Assembly: GCA_904420435.1 (NCBI GenBank)
Contig: CAJFVK010000018.1
Coordinates: forward strand, 1-40,503
Origin: an uncultured Oscillospiraceae bacterium
GTDB lineage: Bacteria > Bacillota > Clostridia > Oscillospirales > Oscillospiraceae
DNA length: 40,503 nt
Reading direction: 5' to 3'
Shown: positions 1-8,092 of the stretch, piece after piece
Layout of the letters: every line of letters starts with the position of its first letter
Position numbering within the stretch: the first letter of the stretch is position 1
The notes under the pieces: model-generated
The model's input: the letters and a program-made list of their open reading frames with translations, nothing else
The model's database searches: none
Told to the model about the DNA's origin: nothing
Position numbers and translations under genes: made by a program

Positions 1-3
1 GGG

Positions 4-702
4 ATGCCTTGCCCCAATGCCCGGGCCATGTATAAGGCGTTTGTACGGCATGGCACCTGGGAAGGTTGTTGCGGTTGCTGCTCCTGTTGCCTGCGGCGGC
101 ATACCTGCTCCGTCTGCTGCCAGTATGTGACGCGGCAGGAGCCGGCGGCGGAGGCGCAGGACGGGGACGATGAAGATCTGGACGCCCGGATCGACCGGAT
201 CCGGGCGGTGGCGGAGTCTGCCGCCGCAGACTGGAAGGCCGAGCGGGAGGCCTTCGGCGAGCGTTTGCGGAAGGCGCGGGAGAAAACAGGACTGGACCGG
301 GCGGCGTTTGCGGAAAAGCTGGGACTCTATAAGTCCACCTATTCCGCCTGGGAAAACGGGAGCCTGCCGGGAAGCGGGCAATTCCCGGAGCTGGCAAAGG
401 GCCTGGGCGTCAGCACAGACTATCTGTACGGCCTGACGGACGATCCTACGCCGCCGGGACAGCGGCAGGCGGAGCCGGAGGGGCAGCTGGTGATCGCCGG
501 CTGGATGCCCGGCGGCTGCACACCGGCAGAGCCGGGGGAGTTTGTGGTATTGGTGGACCTGGGGGCAGATGGATATTATCGGGCCTTTATGGCCTGGACC
601 GGCACCGGGTGGGAGATGCTGCCGTCCCGGCAAACGCCGGAGCTGCCCATCGGCTGGTGGCTGCGGCTGCCGCCGGAGCCGGAGAAAGGATCGCAGGAAT
701 GA
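4..702 (+). CDS. XRE-family helix-turn-helix regulator with Cys-rich N-terminus (start may lie upstream of the window)
   Basis: ORF with FGERLRKAREKTGLDRAAFAEKLGLYKSTYSAWENGSLPGSGQFPELAKGLGVSTDYLYGLTDD (typical XRE HTH); N-terminus CCGCCSCCLRRHTCSVCC. Confidence 0.75.
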   Translation: MPCPNARAMYKAFVRHGTWEGCCGCCSCCLRRHTCSVCCQYVTRQEPAAEAQDGDDEDLDARIDRIRAVAESAAADWKAEREAFGERLRKAREKTGLDRAAFAEKLGLYKSTYSAWENGSLPGSGQFPELAKGLGVSTDYLYGLTDDPTPPGQRQAEPEGQLVIAGWMPGGCTPAEPGEFVVLVDLGADGYYRAFMAWTGTGWEMLPSRQTPELPIGWWLRLPPEPEKGSQE

Positions 703-974
703 TCCGATATATTTATGACCCGGAGTCGGGAGCGATGGAAACCACAGCCAGCGGGACGGCGACAGATATCGCCGCGGAGCTTGGTCTTCTGATCGGGACG
801 TCGTACAACCTGATCCGGTCGCGGAATCCCCAGGATGCGGAAAACTTCCGCATGCGGCTGATGACCGTCATGCTGCCGGGCAGTCCGATCTGGGACAGGA
901 AGGACGTTCCAGACCCATCTGTGGGCATCAAGATTGTGCAGGTAACGCGCAGGAAGGAGCAGAATCATGAGTGA
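699..974 (+). CDS. small phage protein, possible DNA-binding
   Basis: MIRYIYDPESGAMETTASGTATDIAAELGLLIG...; overlaps the upstream stop and next start, operon-like. Confidence 0.55.
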   Translation: MIRYIYDPESGAMETTASGTATDIAAELGLLIGTSYNLIRSRNPQDAENFRMRLMTVMLPGSPIWDRKDVPDPSVGIKIVQVTRRKEQNHE

Positions 975-1209
975 GCAGGCATTTGAGCGAAAAAAGGACT
1001 TTATCAACCATGCCCTGAGCCGCTGTGTGGCGGCCATGTATCCCAATGTGTGCCGGGTGGCTTACCACATCCGGGAAACCGACGAGGGCCTCCTGGAAAC
1101 CGCCCTGATCCACCTGGCCGGGGGCTACTCCCGGCGGGTGGACGTGACCGGCCTGGATCTGCCCGCCACACTGGACACCGTGCTTGCGGTATTCCGGGAG
1201 GCGGCGTGA
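967..1209 (+). CDS. small hypothetical phage protein
   Basis: 80-aa ORF with ATGA-type overlaps to neighbours. Confidence 0.55.
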   Translation: MSEQAFERKKDFINHALSRCVAAMYPNVCRVAYHIRETDEGLLETALIHLAGGYSRRVDVTGLDLPATLDTVLAVFREAA

Positions 1210-1433
1210 TGGAACGGTATACGGGCCGGGAACAGGTGGAGAAGGTGTGGAGGGGTAAGTGGAAGCCCACAGAATCCCCGTATATGAACGAATGCGAGGA
1301 CTGCTCCGTGTGCGGGTACAGAACCCCGTGGGGGCACGGGTTTAGATTCTGCCCTGCCTGCGGTGCCGCCATGATGGACGAGGCCGTGGAGATCACCCTG
1401 CGGAGATTGGAGGCGGTGCACAGTGACTTGTAA
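1209..1433 (+). CDS. small zinc-ribbon protein
   Basis: MERYTGREQVEKVWRGKW...CEDCSVCGYRTPWGHGFRFCPACGAAMMDEAVEITLRRLEAVHSDL; CxxC pairs; paralog of 40015..40341(-). Confidence 0.65.
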   Translation: MERYTGREQVEKVWRGKWKPTESPYMNECEDCSVCGYRTPWGHGFRFCPACGAAMMDEAVEITLRRLEAVHSDL

Positions 1434-1698
1434 GCATTGTATCTTCTGGGAGCTGGCCAACGATGAGGGCACGGACTACCACCGCTGCGCCTGCGACCCG
1501 TCGCCCAGGCTGGACGATGTGACGGAGGCGGAGGATGGCTGCGAGTACGGCACCGACTGGCCCCCGCTGGAGCGCACCATCGGCTGGGCGGAGGCCCGCT
1601 TGCGGGGCGCTCTGCTCCCTGGAGCGAGTCGGATGTACCGGGCCATATTGGGATACTTACGGGAATTGGAGGTGCTGAAAGATGAAACGCCCGATTGA
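1423..1698 (+). CDS. Cys-rich small phage protein (paralog of 39759..40025 -)
   Basis: MTCKHCIFWELANDEGTDYHRCACDPSPRLDDVTEAEDGCEYGTDWPPLERTIGW... Confidence 0.7.
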   Translation: MTCKHCIFWELANDEGTDYHRCACDPSPRLDDVTEAEDGCEYGTDWPPLERTIGWAEARLRGALLPGASRMYRAILGYLRELEVLKDETPD

Positions 1699-2065
1699 TG
1701 GAGAGGCATACATGGAACTGCTCAAGGAGCAGTATTTACACCATAAGTCTATGGGGAGCAACCAGATGGCCCAGGCATGGCAAGGCGCAATGCAGTTGCT
1801 CTACGATATGCCCACCCTCACCCCGCCGAATGAGTGGATAAGTGTGGAGGACAGGCTGCCAACGGACGAGCGGCCGGTTTTGGTATTCGTCGGTTATGCA
1901 GACACCATGACGGGATTTATTACCACTTCGTCCTATTTTTGCTTTGACGCAAATCCGCATTGGCAGTGGGATGGATTGGTCCGGGACGAGCAGCGGACTC
2001 TTTTCTGGATGCCCCTGCCCGCACCGCCTGACCGCCGCCCGCCGGAGGGAGAGGAGGAAACCTGA
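1682..2065 (+). CDS. DUF551-like protein
   Basis: LTPPNEWISVEDRLPTDERPVLVF...FWMPLPAPPDRRPPEGEEET, characteristic of DUF551. Confidence 0.75.
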   Translation: MKRPIDGEAYMELLKEQYLHHKSMGSNQMAQAWQGAMQLLYDMPTLTPPNEWISVEDRLPTDERPVLVFVGYADTMTGFITTSSYFCFDANPHWQWDGLVRDEQRTLFWMPLPAPPDRRPPEGEEET

Positions 2066-2580
2066 TGAATACCGCAAAGGTACTGGAGCAATCCCCTGGG
2101 CCGGGGAGGCTTGAACCGGTGCTGGTGGTCACGGCGCCGAAGCTACCGGCGGAGCGGCTGGACCAACTCCGCCGGTCCATTGCAAGGCAGCTCCGGGAGC
2201 GGCTCTGGGTCGTGCCGGACGGCGTCCGGTGGAGCGTGGAGCTGCTGCCGGTGGGCGCCGAGGCCGTCCTCCTGCGGGCGGCTGATCCGCCGCCGGAGGT
2301 GTCCGGCCAGGAGCAGGAGGACGTGCCCCGGAAAGAGGCCGCCGAGAAGCGGAGGATCCTGGAGCGGCTGCAGGCATACCGCAGGGACAAGGGCCTGGGC
2401 TGCTTCGGCCCGGTCGCCGCCAAGTGCCGGCGGTGGAAGGTAACGCCGGAGCTCCTGCGCTCCGCCCTCTTTGAGGGCGGGGCGATCTCCATGGAGCAGC
2501 TCCGGGCCGTGGACCGGGCTCTGGACAAGATCAGATCGGAGGAGGGGCAGCTGCATGAGGCTGACATGGAAAAGGCCTGA
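2065..2580 (+). CDS. hypothetical phage protein
   Basis: 171-aa ORF, good start/stop overlaps with both neighbours. Confidence 0.6.
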   Translation: MNTAKVLEQSPGPGRLEPVLVVTAPKLPAERLDQLRRSIARQLRERLWVVPDGVRWSVELLPVGAEAVLLRAADPPPEVSGQEQEDVPRKEAAEKRRILERLQAYRRDKGLGCFGPVAAKCRRWKVTPELLRSALFEGGAISMEQLRAVDRALDKIRSEEGQLHEADMEKA

Positions 2581-2797
2581 CGGCAGCTGGGGGCTCCGCG
2601 GGGTGGAGCTGGCCGCCCTGCCGCCCCTGGCCTACGCCGCGGCGTATAAGCTCATGGAGATGGAGGAGCTGGTGGATATTCTGGCAGACAGCCGCTCCCC
2701 CGGCTGGCTGGTGGACAGCGCGCTGGAGGATCTGCTGGGTATGGGCGGCAAGCCGGCAGGCCGGGAGGGGACTGAGGGTGCTCCTGAGCGGGAATGA
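2555..2797 (+). CDS. small hypothetical protein
   Basis: ATG at 2555 in the ORF track frame 2471..2797; MRLTWKRPDGSWGLRGVELAALPPLAYAAAYKLMEMEELVDIL. Confidence 0.5.
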   Translation: MRLTWKRPDGSWGLRGVELAALPPLAYAAAYKLMEMEELVDILADSRSPGWLVDSALEDLLGMGGKPAGREGTEGAPERE

Positions 2798-3008
2798 TCT
2801 GAAGGCGATCCAGGCCGCCCTGGACGGCGGGCGGCAGCTGGAGCTGGAGCGCTCGCTGGGGGCCCTGCGGATCCGGGTCACCACCGGCCGGGCTTCGCCG
2901 GTGTGGCTGCCCCACACCACGCTGGCGCGCCTGGAGATCTGGGAGGGCAGCGTTTACAGCACCAAGTGGTGCGTATCAGCGGAGGAGGTGCGGCGGTTTG
3001 GACGATAG
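2778..3008 (+). CDS. small hypothetical protein
   Basis: GTG-start ORF overlapping neighbours. Confidence 0.45.
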   Translation: MLLSGNDLKAIQAALDGGRQLELERSLGALRIRVTTGRASPVWLPHTTLARLEIWEGSVYSTKWCVSAEEVRRFGR

Positions 3009-3789
3009 GGCGGCTGGCAGGCCGTGGATCTGTGTGCGCCAGCAGGCGGGGCCGCTGGTGAAGGAGTGCCGGGCATTGCGGCCCAACTACAGCAGGTATG
3101 ACACCCTGGACGTCCGGCGGGAGAAGGCGGAGATCAAGCGCAGCTCCGGCGTCACAAGCGTCTGCCGGACCAGGCGGGACCGGCTGGAGCTGCGGCTGGC
3201 CCTCTTCGGCCGGGACGGCATCTTTTATACTCTGACCTTTGACCGGGAGCACGAGTGCTATAGCCTGGATGAGGTCCGGCGGCGGTGGAAGGCCTTCCTC
3301 TACCGGCTGCGGAAGTGGAGCGGCAGGCAGGAGATCGACTACATCTACCTGATCGAGGGCCGGCACGGGGACCGGCGGTACCACATCCACGCGGTGCTGC
3401 GGGACAGCGAGTTCCCGCCGGCGGTTGTCCGGTATCTCTGGCCCTTCGGCGTGGACGTGGACGATCAGCCGCTGCTGAAGGGCGAGAAGGACAGCTACGC
3501 CCGGCTGGCGGAGTACATGAACAAGGAGCGGTCCGACGGCGTGGTCCTGCCGCTGGACAGGAAGCTATGGGTGTCCAGCCGCTCTCTGTGCCGGCAGCTG
3601 CCGGCTGTGGAAACCTGGAGAGATTCCAGCGGCGTCATCGAGATCCCGGCGGATGCCGTGGTGCTCCAGCACCAGCCGCTCTACCGGAACCGCTTCGGGT
3701 GCTACACCTACGCCAAGTGGCTCTTGCCGCCTTTAGATGTACCCGCGCGTGCGCGCGCGAACAATCTTGGAATAGAGTGTAATAAATGA
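2998..3789 (+). CDS. HUH/rolling-circle Rep-like protein
   Basis: FYTLTFDREHECYSLDEVRRRWKAFLYRLRK; RRYHIHAVL (HUH-type motif); SYARLAEYMNKE (candidate catalytic Tyr motif). Confidence 0.65.
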   Translation: MDDRAAGRPWICVRQQAGPLVKECRALRPNYSRYDTLDVRREKAEIKRSSGVTSVCRTRRDRLELRLALFGRDGIFYTLTFDREHECYSLDEVRRRWKAFLYRLRKWSGRQEIDYIYLIEGRHGDRRYHIHAVLRDSEFPPAVVRYLWPFGVDVDDQPLLKGEKDSYARLAEYMNKERSDGVVLPLDRKLWVSSRSLCRQLPAVETWRDSSGVIEIPADAVVLQHQPLYRNRFGCYTYAKWLLPPLDVPARARANNLGIECNK

Positions 3790-3807
3790 AGAAAGGACGG
3801 GAAGCTC

Positions 3808-4008
3808 TTGCAATCTGCTGTGAAACCTGCTAAACTGATCATAAGGAACGGACGGTATGTCTGTCCCAACTGCAAGCAGACCACGAACCAGAAGGCCAGC
3901 CCGGACACCAACGCCGACCGGCTGATCCTCTGGTGCCGAAACTGCAAGGCAGAGTTCGTCGTGAATATCGACCATGGCCAGTGCTCGATTGTTAGCCGGT
4001 GCCGATGA
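3808..4008 (+). CDS. small zinc-ribbon, Cys-rich KTR-like protein
   Basis: YVCPNCKQTTNQKASPDTNADRLILWCRNCKAEFVVNI; two CxxC. Confidence 0.65.
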   Translation: MQSAVKPAKLIIRNGRYVCPNCKQTTNQKASPDTNADRLILWCRNCKAEFVVNIDHGQCSIVSRCR

Positions 4009-4045
4009 TCTCCCAGAGCGGGAGAACGTCGGTGCCGGCTTTTTG
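3994..4045 (+). terminator. intrinsic terminator after the KTR-like gene
   Basis: AGCCGGtgCCGA...CTCCCagagcGGGAG...TCGGtgCCGGCTTTTTGTTTT; long stem with internal loop then T-tract. Confidence 0.7.
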
Positions 4046-4047
4046 TT

Positions 4048-4437
4048 TTGCCCGGAGGTGATAGCCCGATGGCCTTAAAGCCGCTCCGACCATGCCGGCA
4101 TCCCGGCTGCTCCGTCCTCACCCGGGAGGGCTACTGCCCCAGACACAAGCCTCAGAAGGCGCCTCGCCGGGCCTCGGCGGAGTACCACGGCTGGTACAGC
4201 CTGCCCATCTGGACGGACGGCCTGCGTCCGGCGCAGCTTCTGCGGGAGCCCTTCTGCCGGGAGTGCGCCCGGCGGGGGATCCGTACCCGGGCCACGGTGG
4301 CAGACCACATCGCGCCCCACCGGGGGGACTGGGGGAAGTTCACCGACCCGGCCAATCTCCAGAGCCTGTGCAAGTCCTGCCACGACCGCAAGACCGCCCG
4401 GGAAACGGCGGAGGATCGGAAGAAAAACAGGCGCTGA
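4048..4437 (+). CDS. HNH endonuclease
   Basis: LLREPFCRECARRGIRTRATVADHIAPHRGDWGKFTDPANLQSLCKSCHDRKTARE (HNH). Confidence 0.9.
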   Translation: MPGGDSPMALKPLRPCRHPGCSVLTREGYCPRHKPQKAPRRASAEYHGWYSLPIWTDGLRPAQLLREPFCRECARRGIRTRATVADHIAPHRGDWGKFTDPANLQSLCKSCHDRKTARETAEDRKKNRR

Positions 4438-4618
4438 TTACGCCCCAGACGGTGGGGCTTGCGGCGGAACGCTTGGGCGCACGTGCCTGACGGGCGCGCG
4501 CCGGCAGGAATTCCTTTCCGCCCGCCCCCCGTCAAGAAGATTTGCGGCAAAAGTGCGCAAGACCGCAGGCAGCCCTCCGTGAGAAAAATTTTCCCCACGG
4601 AGATTTTCCGAAAAGAGC

Positions 4619-4753
4619 ATGGAGGATAGCCGGAACCGGCGGAAGGCGCAGAAGCCAAGGTCACCGAGAGCCGGGGCTGCCGGGATGCAAGCGATAAGAG
4701 ATGGTGGACAAGAGGTGGAAAACAATAGGCAATCTGGAAAAGACAGAGTTTGA
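4619..4753 (+). CDS. possible 44-aa basic ORF overlapping the methyltransferase start
   Basis: MEDSRNRRKAQKPRSPRAGAAGMQAIRDGGQEVENNRQSGKDRV; not in ORF track, weak evidence. Confidence 0.25.
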   Translation: MEDSRNRRKAQKPRSPRAGAAGMQAIRDGGQEVENNRQSGKDRV

Positions 4754-5486
4754 GCGGCGGATCCGACTGCATTGCTGTGACTGCCTGGTGGGTATGAGCC
4801 GTGTAGGTACCGGCAGTGTGGACCTAATCCTCTGCGACCTGCCCTATGGAACGACAAACTGCTCCTGGGATGCGGTGATCCCTTTCGAGCCCCTTTGGGA
4901 GCAGTACCGCCGGGTATTGAAGCCCAGGGGCGCTGTGGTACTGACGGCTACACAGCCCTTCGCCACGGATCTCATCAACAGCGCCAGGAAACTGTTTCGC
5001 TACGACCTGATCTGGGAAAAGACGGCGCCCGTGGGCTTTGCCAACTGCCGCCGGCAGCCCCTGCGCTCCCATGAGCTGATTCTGGTGTTCTATCAGCGTC
5101 AGCCGACCTACAACCCACAGGGGCTGATCCGGCTGGAGCGGCCCGTCCGCCGGGCGGCAGGGCGCCGGGGCGGGAACGTATACGGCGGCCTGGACAAGGA
5201 GCATGTGCAGGAATTTACCAATTACCCGCGCTCAGTGCTGCGCTTCCCTTTCCGCGGGCGGCGGCATCATCCCACCCAGAAGCCTCTGGAGCTGATGGAG
5301 TATCTGATTTTAACCTACAGCAATCCAGGGGATCTGGTGATGGACAACTGCATGGGCAGCGGCACCACTGCTGAGGCCGCCCTCAACACCGGGCGGCGGT
5401 TCGTGGGGTTCGAGCGGGAGAGGTCCTATTTTGAGATTGCTGTGGACGGTGCGCAGGCGCGGATAGCGGAAATGATTTCAGTCTAA
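4701..5486 (+). CDS. site-specific DNA methyltransferase (N4/N6, beta-type motif order)
   Basis: DLILCDLPYGTTNCSWD (DPPY-type motif) followed by C-terminal DNCMGSGTTAEAALNTGRRFVGFE (SAM-binding). Confidence 0.9.
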   Translation: MVDKRWKTIGNLEKTEFERRIRLHCCDCLVGMSRVGTGSVDLILCDLPYGTTNCSWDAVIPFEPLWEQYRRVLKPRGAVVLTATQPFATDLINSARKLFRYDLIWEKTAPVGFANCRRQPLRSHELILVFYQRQPTYNPQGLIRLERPVRRAAGRRGGNVYGGLDKEHVQEFTNYPRSVLRFPFRGRRHHPTQKPLELMEYLILTYSNPGDLVMDNCMGSGTTAEAALNTGRRFVGFERERSYFEIAVDGAQARIAEMISV

Positions 5487-5505
5487 GTGAGAGGGGGTGC
5501 CGGCA

Positions 5506-6012
5506 ATGCCGGGTCCAAGGCAGCCAACTGACGTGATAAAGGCCCGGGGGCAAAAGCACCTCAGCCAGGCAGAGGAGGACAGACGGCGGGATCAGGAGGT
5601 CCACGTCCCTCCTCCCGACCAGGTAACACCTCCGGTGTGGCTGGGAAAGAAATTCCACAGGGAGTTCCGGGAGATCGGGGAGATCCTGCGGCAGGCAGGC
5701 CTGTACACGGAGCTGGACCGGGACGTGCTGGCCCAATTCCTGGTTGCCAGGGAGCGATGGCAGCGGGCGGATAAACTGGCGTCCGCTGCCATCCGGCAGA
5801 AGGATGAGCGGACAGCCAGGGAGTGGACCGGCGTGCAGAGCACCTATTTTCGCCAGTGCCGGCAGTGCGCCGAGGTGATGGGGCTCTCCATCTCCTCCCG
5901 GTGCCGGCTGGTGGTGCCGGAGTTCCTGGCCAATGCGGCCAGGGATGAGGGCGAGGAGGACGAATTTACCCGGAAACTCCGCTCCCGGCAGGCTCGGGCG
6001 GCGGGGGGATAA
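5506..6012 (+). CDS. terS: terminase small subunit (P27-like)
   Basis: MPGPRQPTDVIKARGQKHLSQAEEDRR...VWLGKKFHREFREIGEILRQAGLYTELDRDVLAQFL; directly upstream of TerL. Confidence 0.8.
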   Translation: MPGPRQPTDVIKARGQKHLSQAEEDRRRDQEVHVPPPDQVTPPVWLGKKFHREFREIGEILRQAGLYTELDRDVLAQFLVARERWQRADKLASAAIRQKDERTAREWTGVQSTYFRQCRQCAEVMGLSISSRCRLVVPEFLANAARDEGEEDEFTRKLRSRQARAAGG

Positions 6013-6015
6013 CCT

Positions 6016-7833
6016 GTGGCGGAGCGGGACTGGGAGTGCGGGCAGTTTGTCTGCGACTTTGTGGAGCGGCTGCCCACCACCGCCACAGGCAGGCCTTTCC
6101 GCCTGTACCCCTGGCAGAGGGAAAACCTGATGGAATTCTACTCCACCCTGGAACGGGATGAGGCGTCCGGCCGGCTGCTGCGGCAGTACCAATACCTCTA
6201 CCTGGAGATCCCCAAGAAAAACGGAAAGAGTGAGCTGGCGGCGGCCCTGGGGCTTTACCATCTCTTCGGGGATGGGGAGCTGAACGCCGAGGTCTATCTC
6301 TGCGCCGCGGATAAGGACAACGCCAGTATTGTGTTCCGGGCGGCGGTGTTCATGCTGGAGTCGGCACCCTGGACAGCAAAGATGATTGCCCGTGGGGAGC
6401 TGAAGATCACTAAGTCCCGGAAGATGGTGGAGTACCGCCGGAGGGTCAAATCGGAAAACGGGGGCCTACGGTGGGTTACAGTGGGCCTAATGCAGGTCAT
6501 GTCCGCCGAGGCCTTCTCCAAGCACGGATATAAGCCCAGCTGCGTGATCTTCGACGAGCTCCACGCCCAGCCCAACCGGGACATGTGGGACGTGATGACC
6601 GGCGCCGCAGGCGCTGCCCACAGCCAGCCGGTGTGGATCGTGCTGACCACGGCGGGCGACGATCCGGACCGGAAGAGCATCGGCTGGGAGATCCACGAAA
6701 AGGCGGTGGCCATCCGGGATGCCCGGCAGCTCCGGCGCATCCTGGCGGAGGGCGGGGACCCGCGGCAGGTCCTGTCCCTGCGTAACACCGCAGAGGAGGA
6801 TCTCCCCACAGCCCAGGCGGCCCTGCTGGAGCGGGACGAGAGCAACTGGCTTCCGGTGCTCTACGGCCTGACTGCCTTGGTCGGGGATGATCCGGACGAC
6901 CTGGCGGCGGTGGATATCTGGGATGAGAAGCTATGGTACCAGTGCAATCCGTCCCTGGGATACAATCTGACGCTGCGCGCCCTGCGGCTGGAGGCCCAGG
7001 CGGCGAAGCGGAGCCCGGCGGCGGAGAAACTGTTCCGCTGGCTGAGGCTGAACCAGTGGATCAGCGTAAAAGCGGTCAGCTGGATTCCCTTACCCCTGTA
7101 CGACAAGACCCAGTGGAACCGGCCGGAGTGGAAGGAACTGAACGTTCTGGAGCGGCGGCAGGCGGCCCGGGACTGCCTGGCGGGGAAAAAGTGCTACGGC
7201 GGCCTGGATCTGTCCAAAAGTACGGACCTGACGGCCTTTGTGCTGGTATTCCCGCCCCAGGAGGGGCTGGAAACCTGGGTGACCTTGTTCTGGGCCTGGC
7301 GGCCGGAGGAAGGCGTGGAAGAAGCGGAGCAGCGGGACCACGTTCCCTATCGGGACTGGGCCCGGGCGGGCTTCCTGGAGCTGTGTGAGGGCGACATTGT
7401 GGACTACAGCCGGGTAGAGGACACGATCTGGGCGGCGGCGGACAGGTTTGATCTGCTGACCCTGGGGCTGGACCCGGCTATGAGCTGGACGCTGAGCCAG
7501 CGGCTGATGAGGGGAAGCGAGGAGCGCCAAGGGCTGGAGGTTATTGAGATCTCCCAGACCATGCTGGGCATGTCGCCGGCGACCAAGCAGCTGGAGCTGC
7601 TGATCCGAAAGCATGCGATGCTCCACGAGCACAACACCTGTGCCCGCTGGAATTTTGGAAATGTGCGCTGCGCGGTGGACGGCAACGAGAACATGAAGCC
7701 CATGAAAAACCGCAGCACCGGGCGGATCGACATTGCAGTGGCCTGGATCATCGCGCTGGCGACGGCCATGGCGAAAATGCCCCAGGGCCCGGATATCAAC
7801 GAGCATGTGCTGGCGGAATCCTGGCACCTGTAG
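6016..7833 (+). CDS. terL: terminase large subunit
   Basis: LEIPKKNGKSELAAAL (Walker A variant), CVIFDELHAQP (Walker B); nuclease-domain Asp motifs GGLDLSKSTDLTAF, LGLDPA. Confidence 0.95.
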   Translation: MAERDWECGQFVCDFVERLPTTATGRPFRLYPWQRENLMEFYSTLERDEASGRLLRQYQYLYLEIPKKNGKSELAAALGLYHLFGDGELNAEVYLCAADKDNASIVFRAAVFMLESAPWTAKMIARGELKITKSRKMVEYRRRVKSENGGLRWVTVGLMQVMSAEAFSKHGYKPSCVIFDELHAQPNRDMWDVMTGAAGAAHSQPVWIVLTTAGDDPDRKSIGWEIHEKAVAIRDARQLRRILAEGGDPRQVLSLRNTAEEDLPTAQAALLERDESNWLPVLYGLTALVGDDPDDLAAVDIWDEKLWYQCNPSLGYNLTLRALRLEAQAAKRSPAAEKLFRWLRLNQWISVKAVSWIPLPLYDKTQWNRPEWKELNVLERRQAARDCLAGKKCYGGLDLSKSTDLTAFVLVFPPQEGLETWVTLFWAWRPEEGVEEAEQRDHVPYRDWARAGFLELCEGDIVDYSRVEDTIWAAADRFDLLTLGLDPAMSWTLSQRLMRGSEERQGLEVIEISQTMLGMSPATKQLELLIRKHAMLHEHNTCARWNFGNVRCAVDGNENMKPMKNRSTGRIDIAVAWIIALATAMAKMPQGPDINEHVLAESWHL

Positions 7834-7846
7834 GAAGGAGGAGCGT

Positions 7847-8092
7847 GTGAAAGAAAAATGGAGAGCCCTTTGGGGCAGAGCGGCTCCCGTCCTAGGGCAG
7901 GGGTTGCGGGCTCTGGGCCGCGGCCTGGCCCTATATCTGGATGATCTGTGCCTGCTGGGGGCTGGCTGCTGCTGCACAGCGGCGGCCGCTGAGCTGGCGG
8001 GAAAGCCAGGGGCGCTGATCTGCGCGGGCGTCTGGCTCACAGCCTACGCCGTGGTAATCGCCCGGTCCAGGAGAGGGGGCGGCGGCAAATGA
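7847..8092 (+). CDS. small membrane protein
   Basis: GTG start with upstream AGGAGG; hydrophobic LDDLCLLGAGCCCTAAAAELAGKPGALICAGVWLTAYAVVIA. Confidence 0.5.
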   Translation: MKEKWRALWGRAAPVLGQGLRALGRGLALYLDDLCLLGAGCCCTAAAAELAGKPGALICAGVWLTAYAVVIARSRRGGGGK

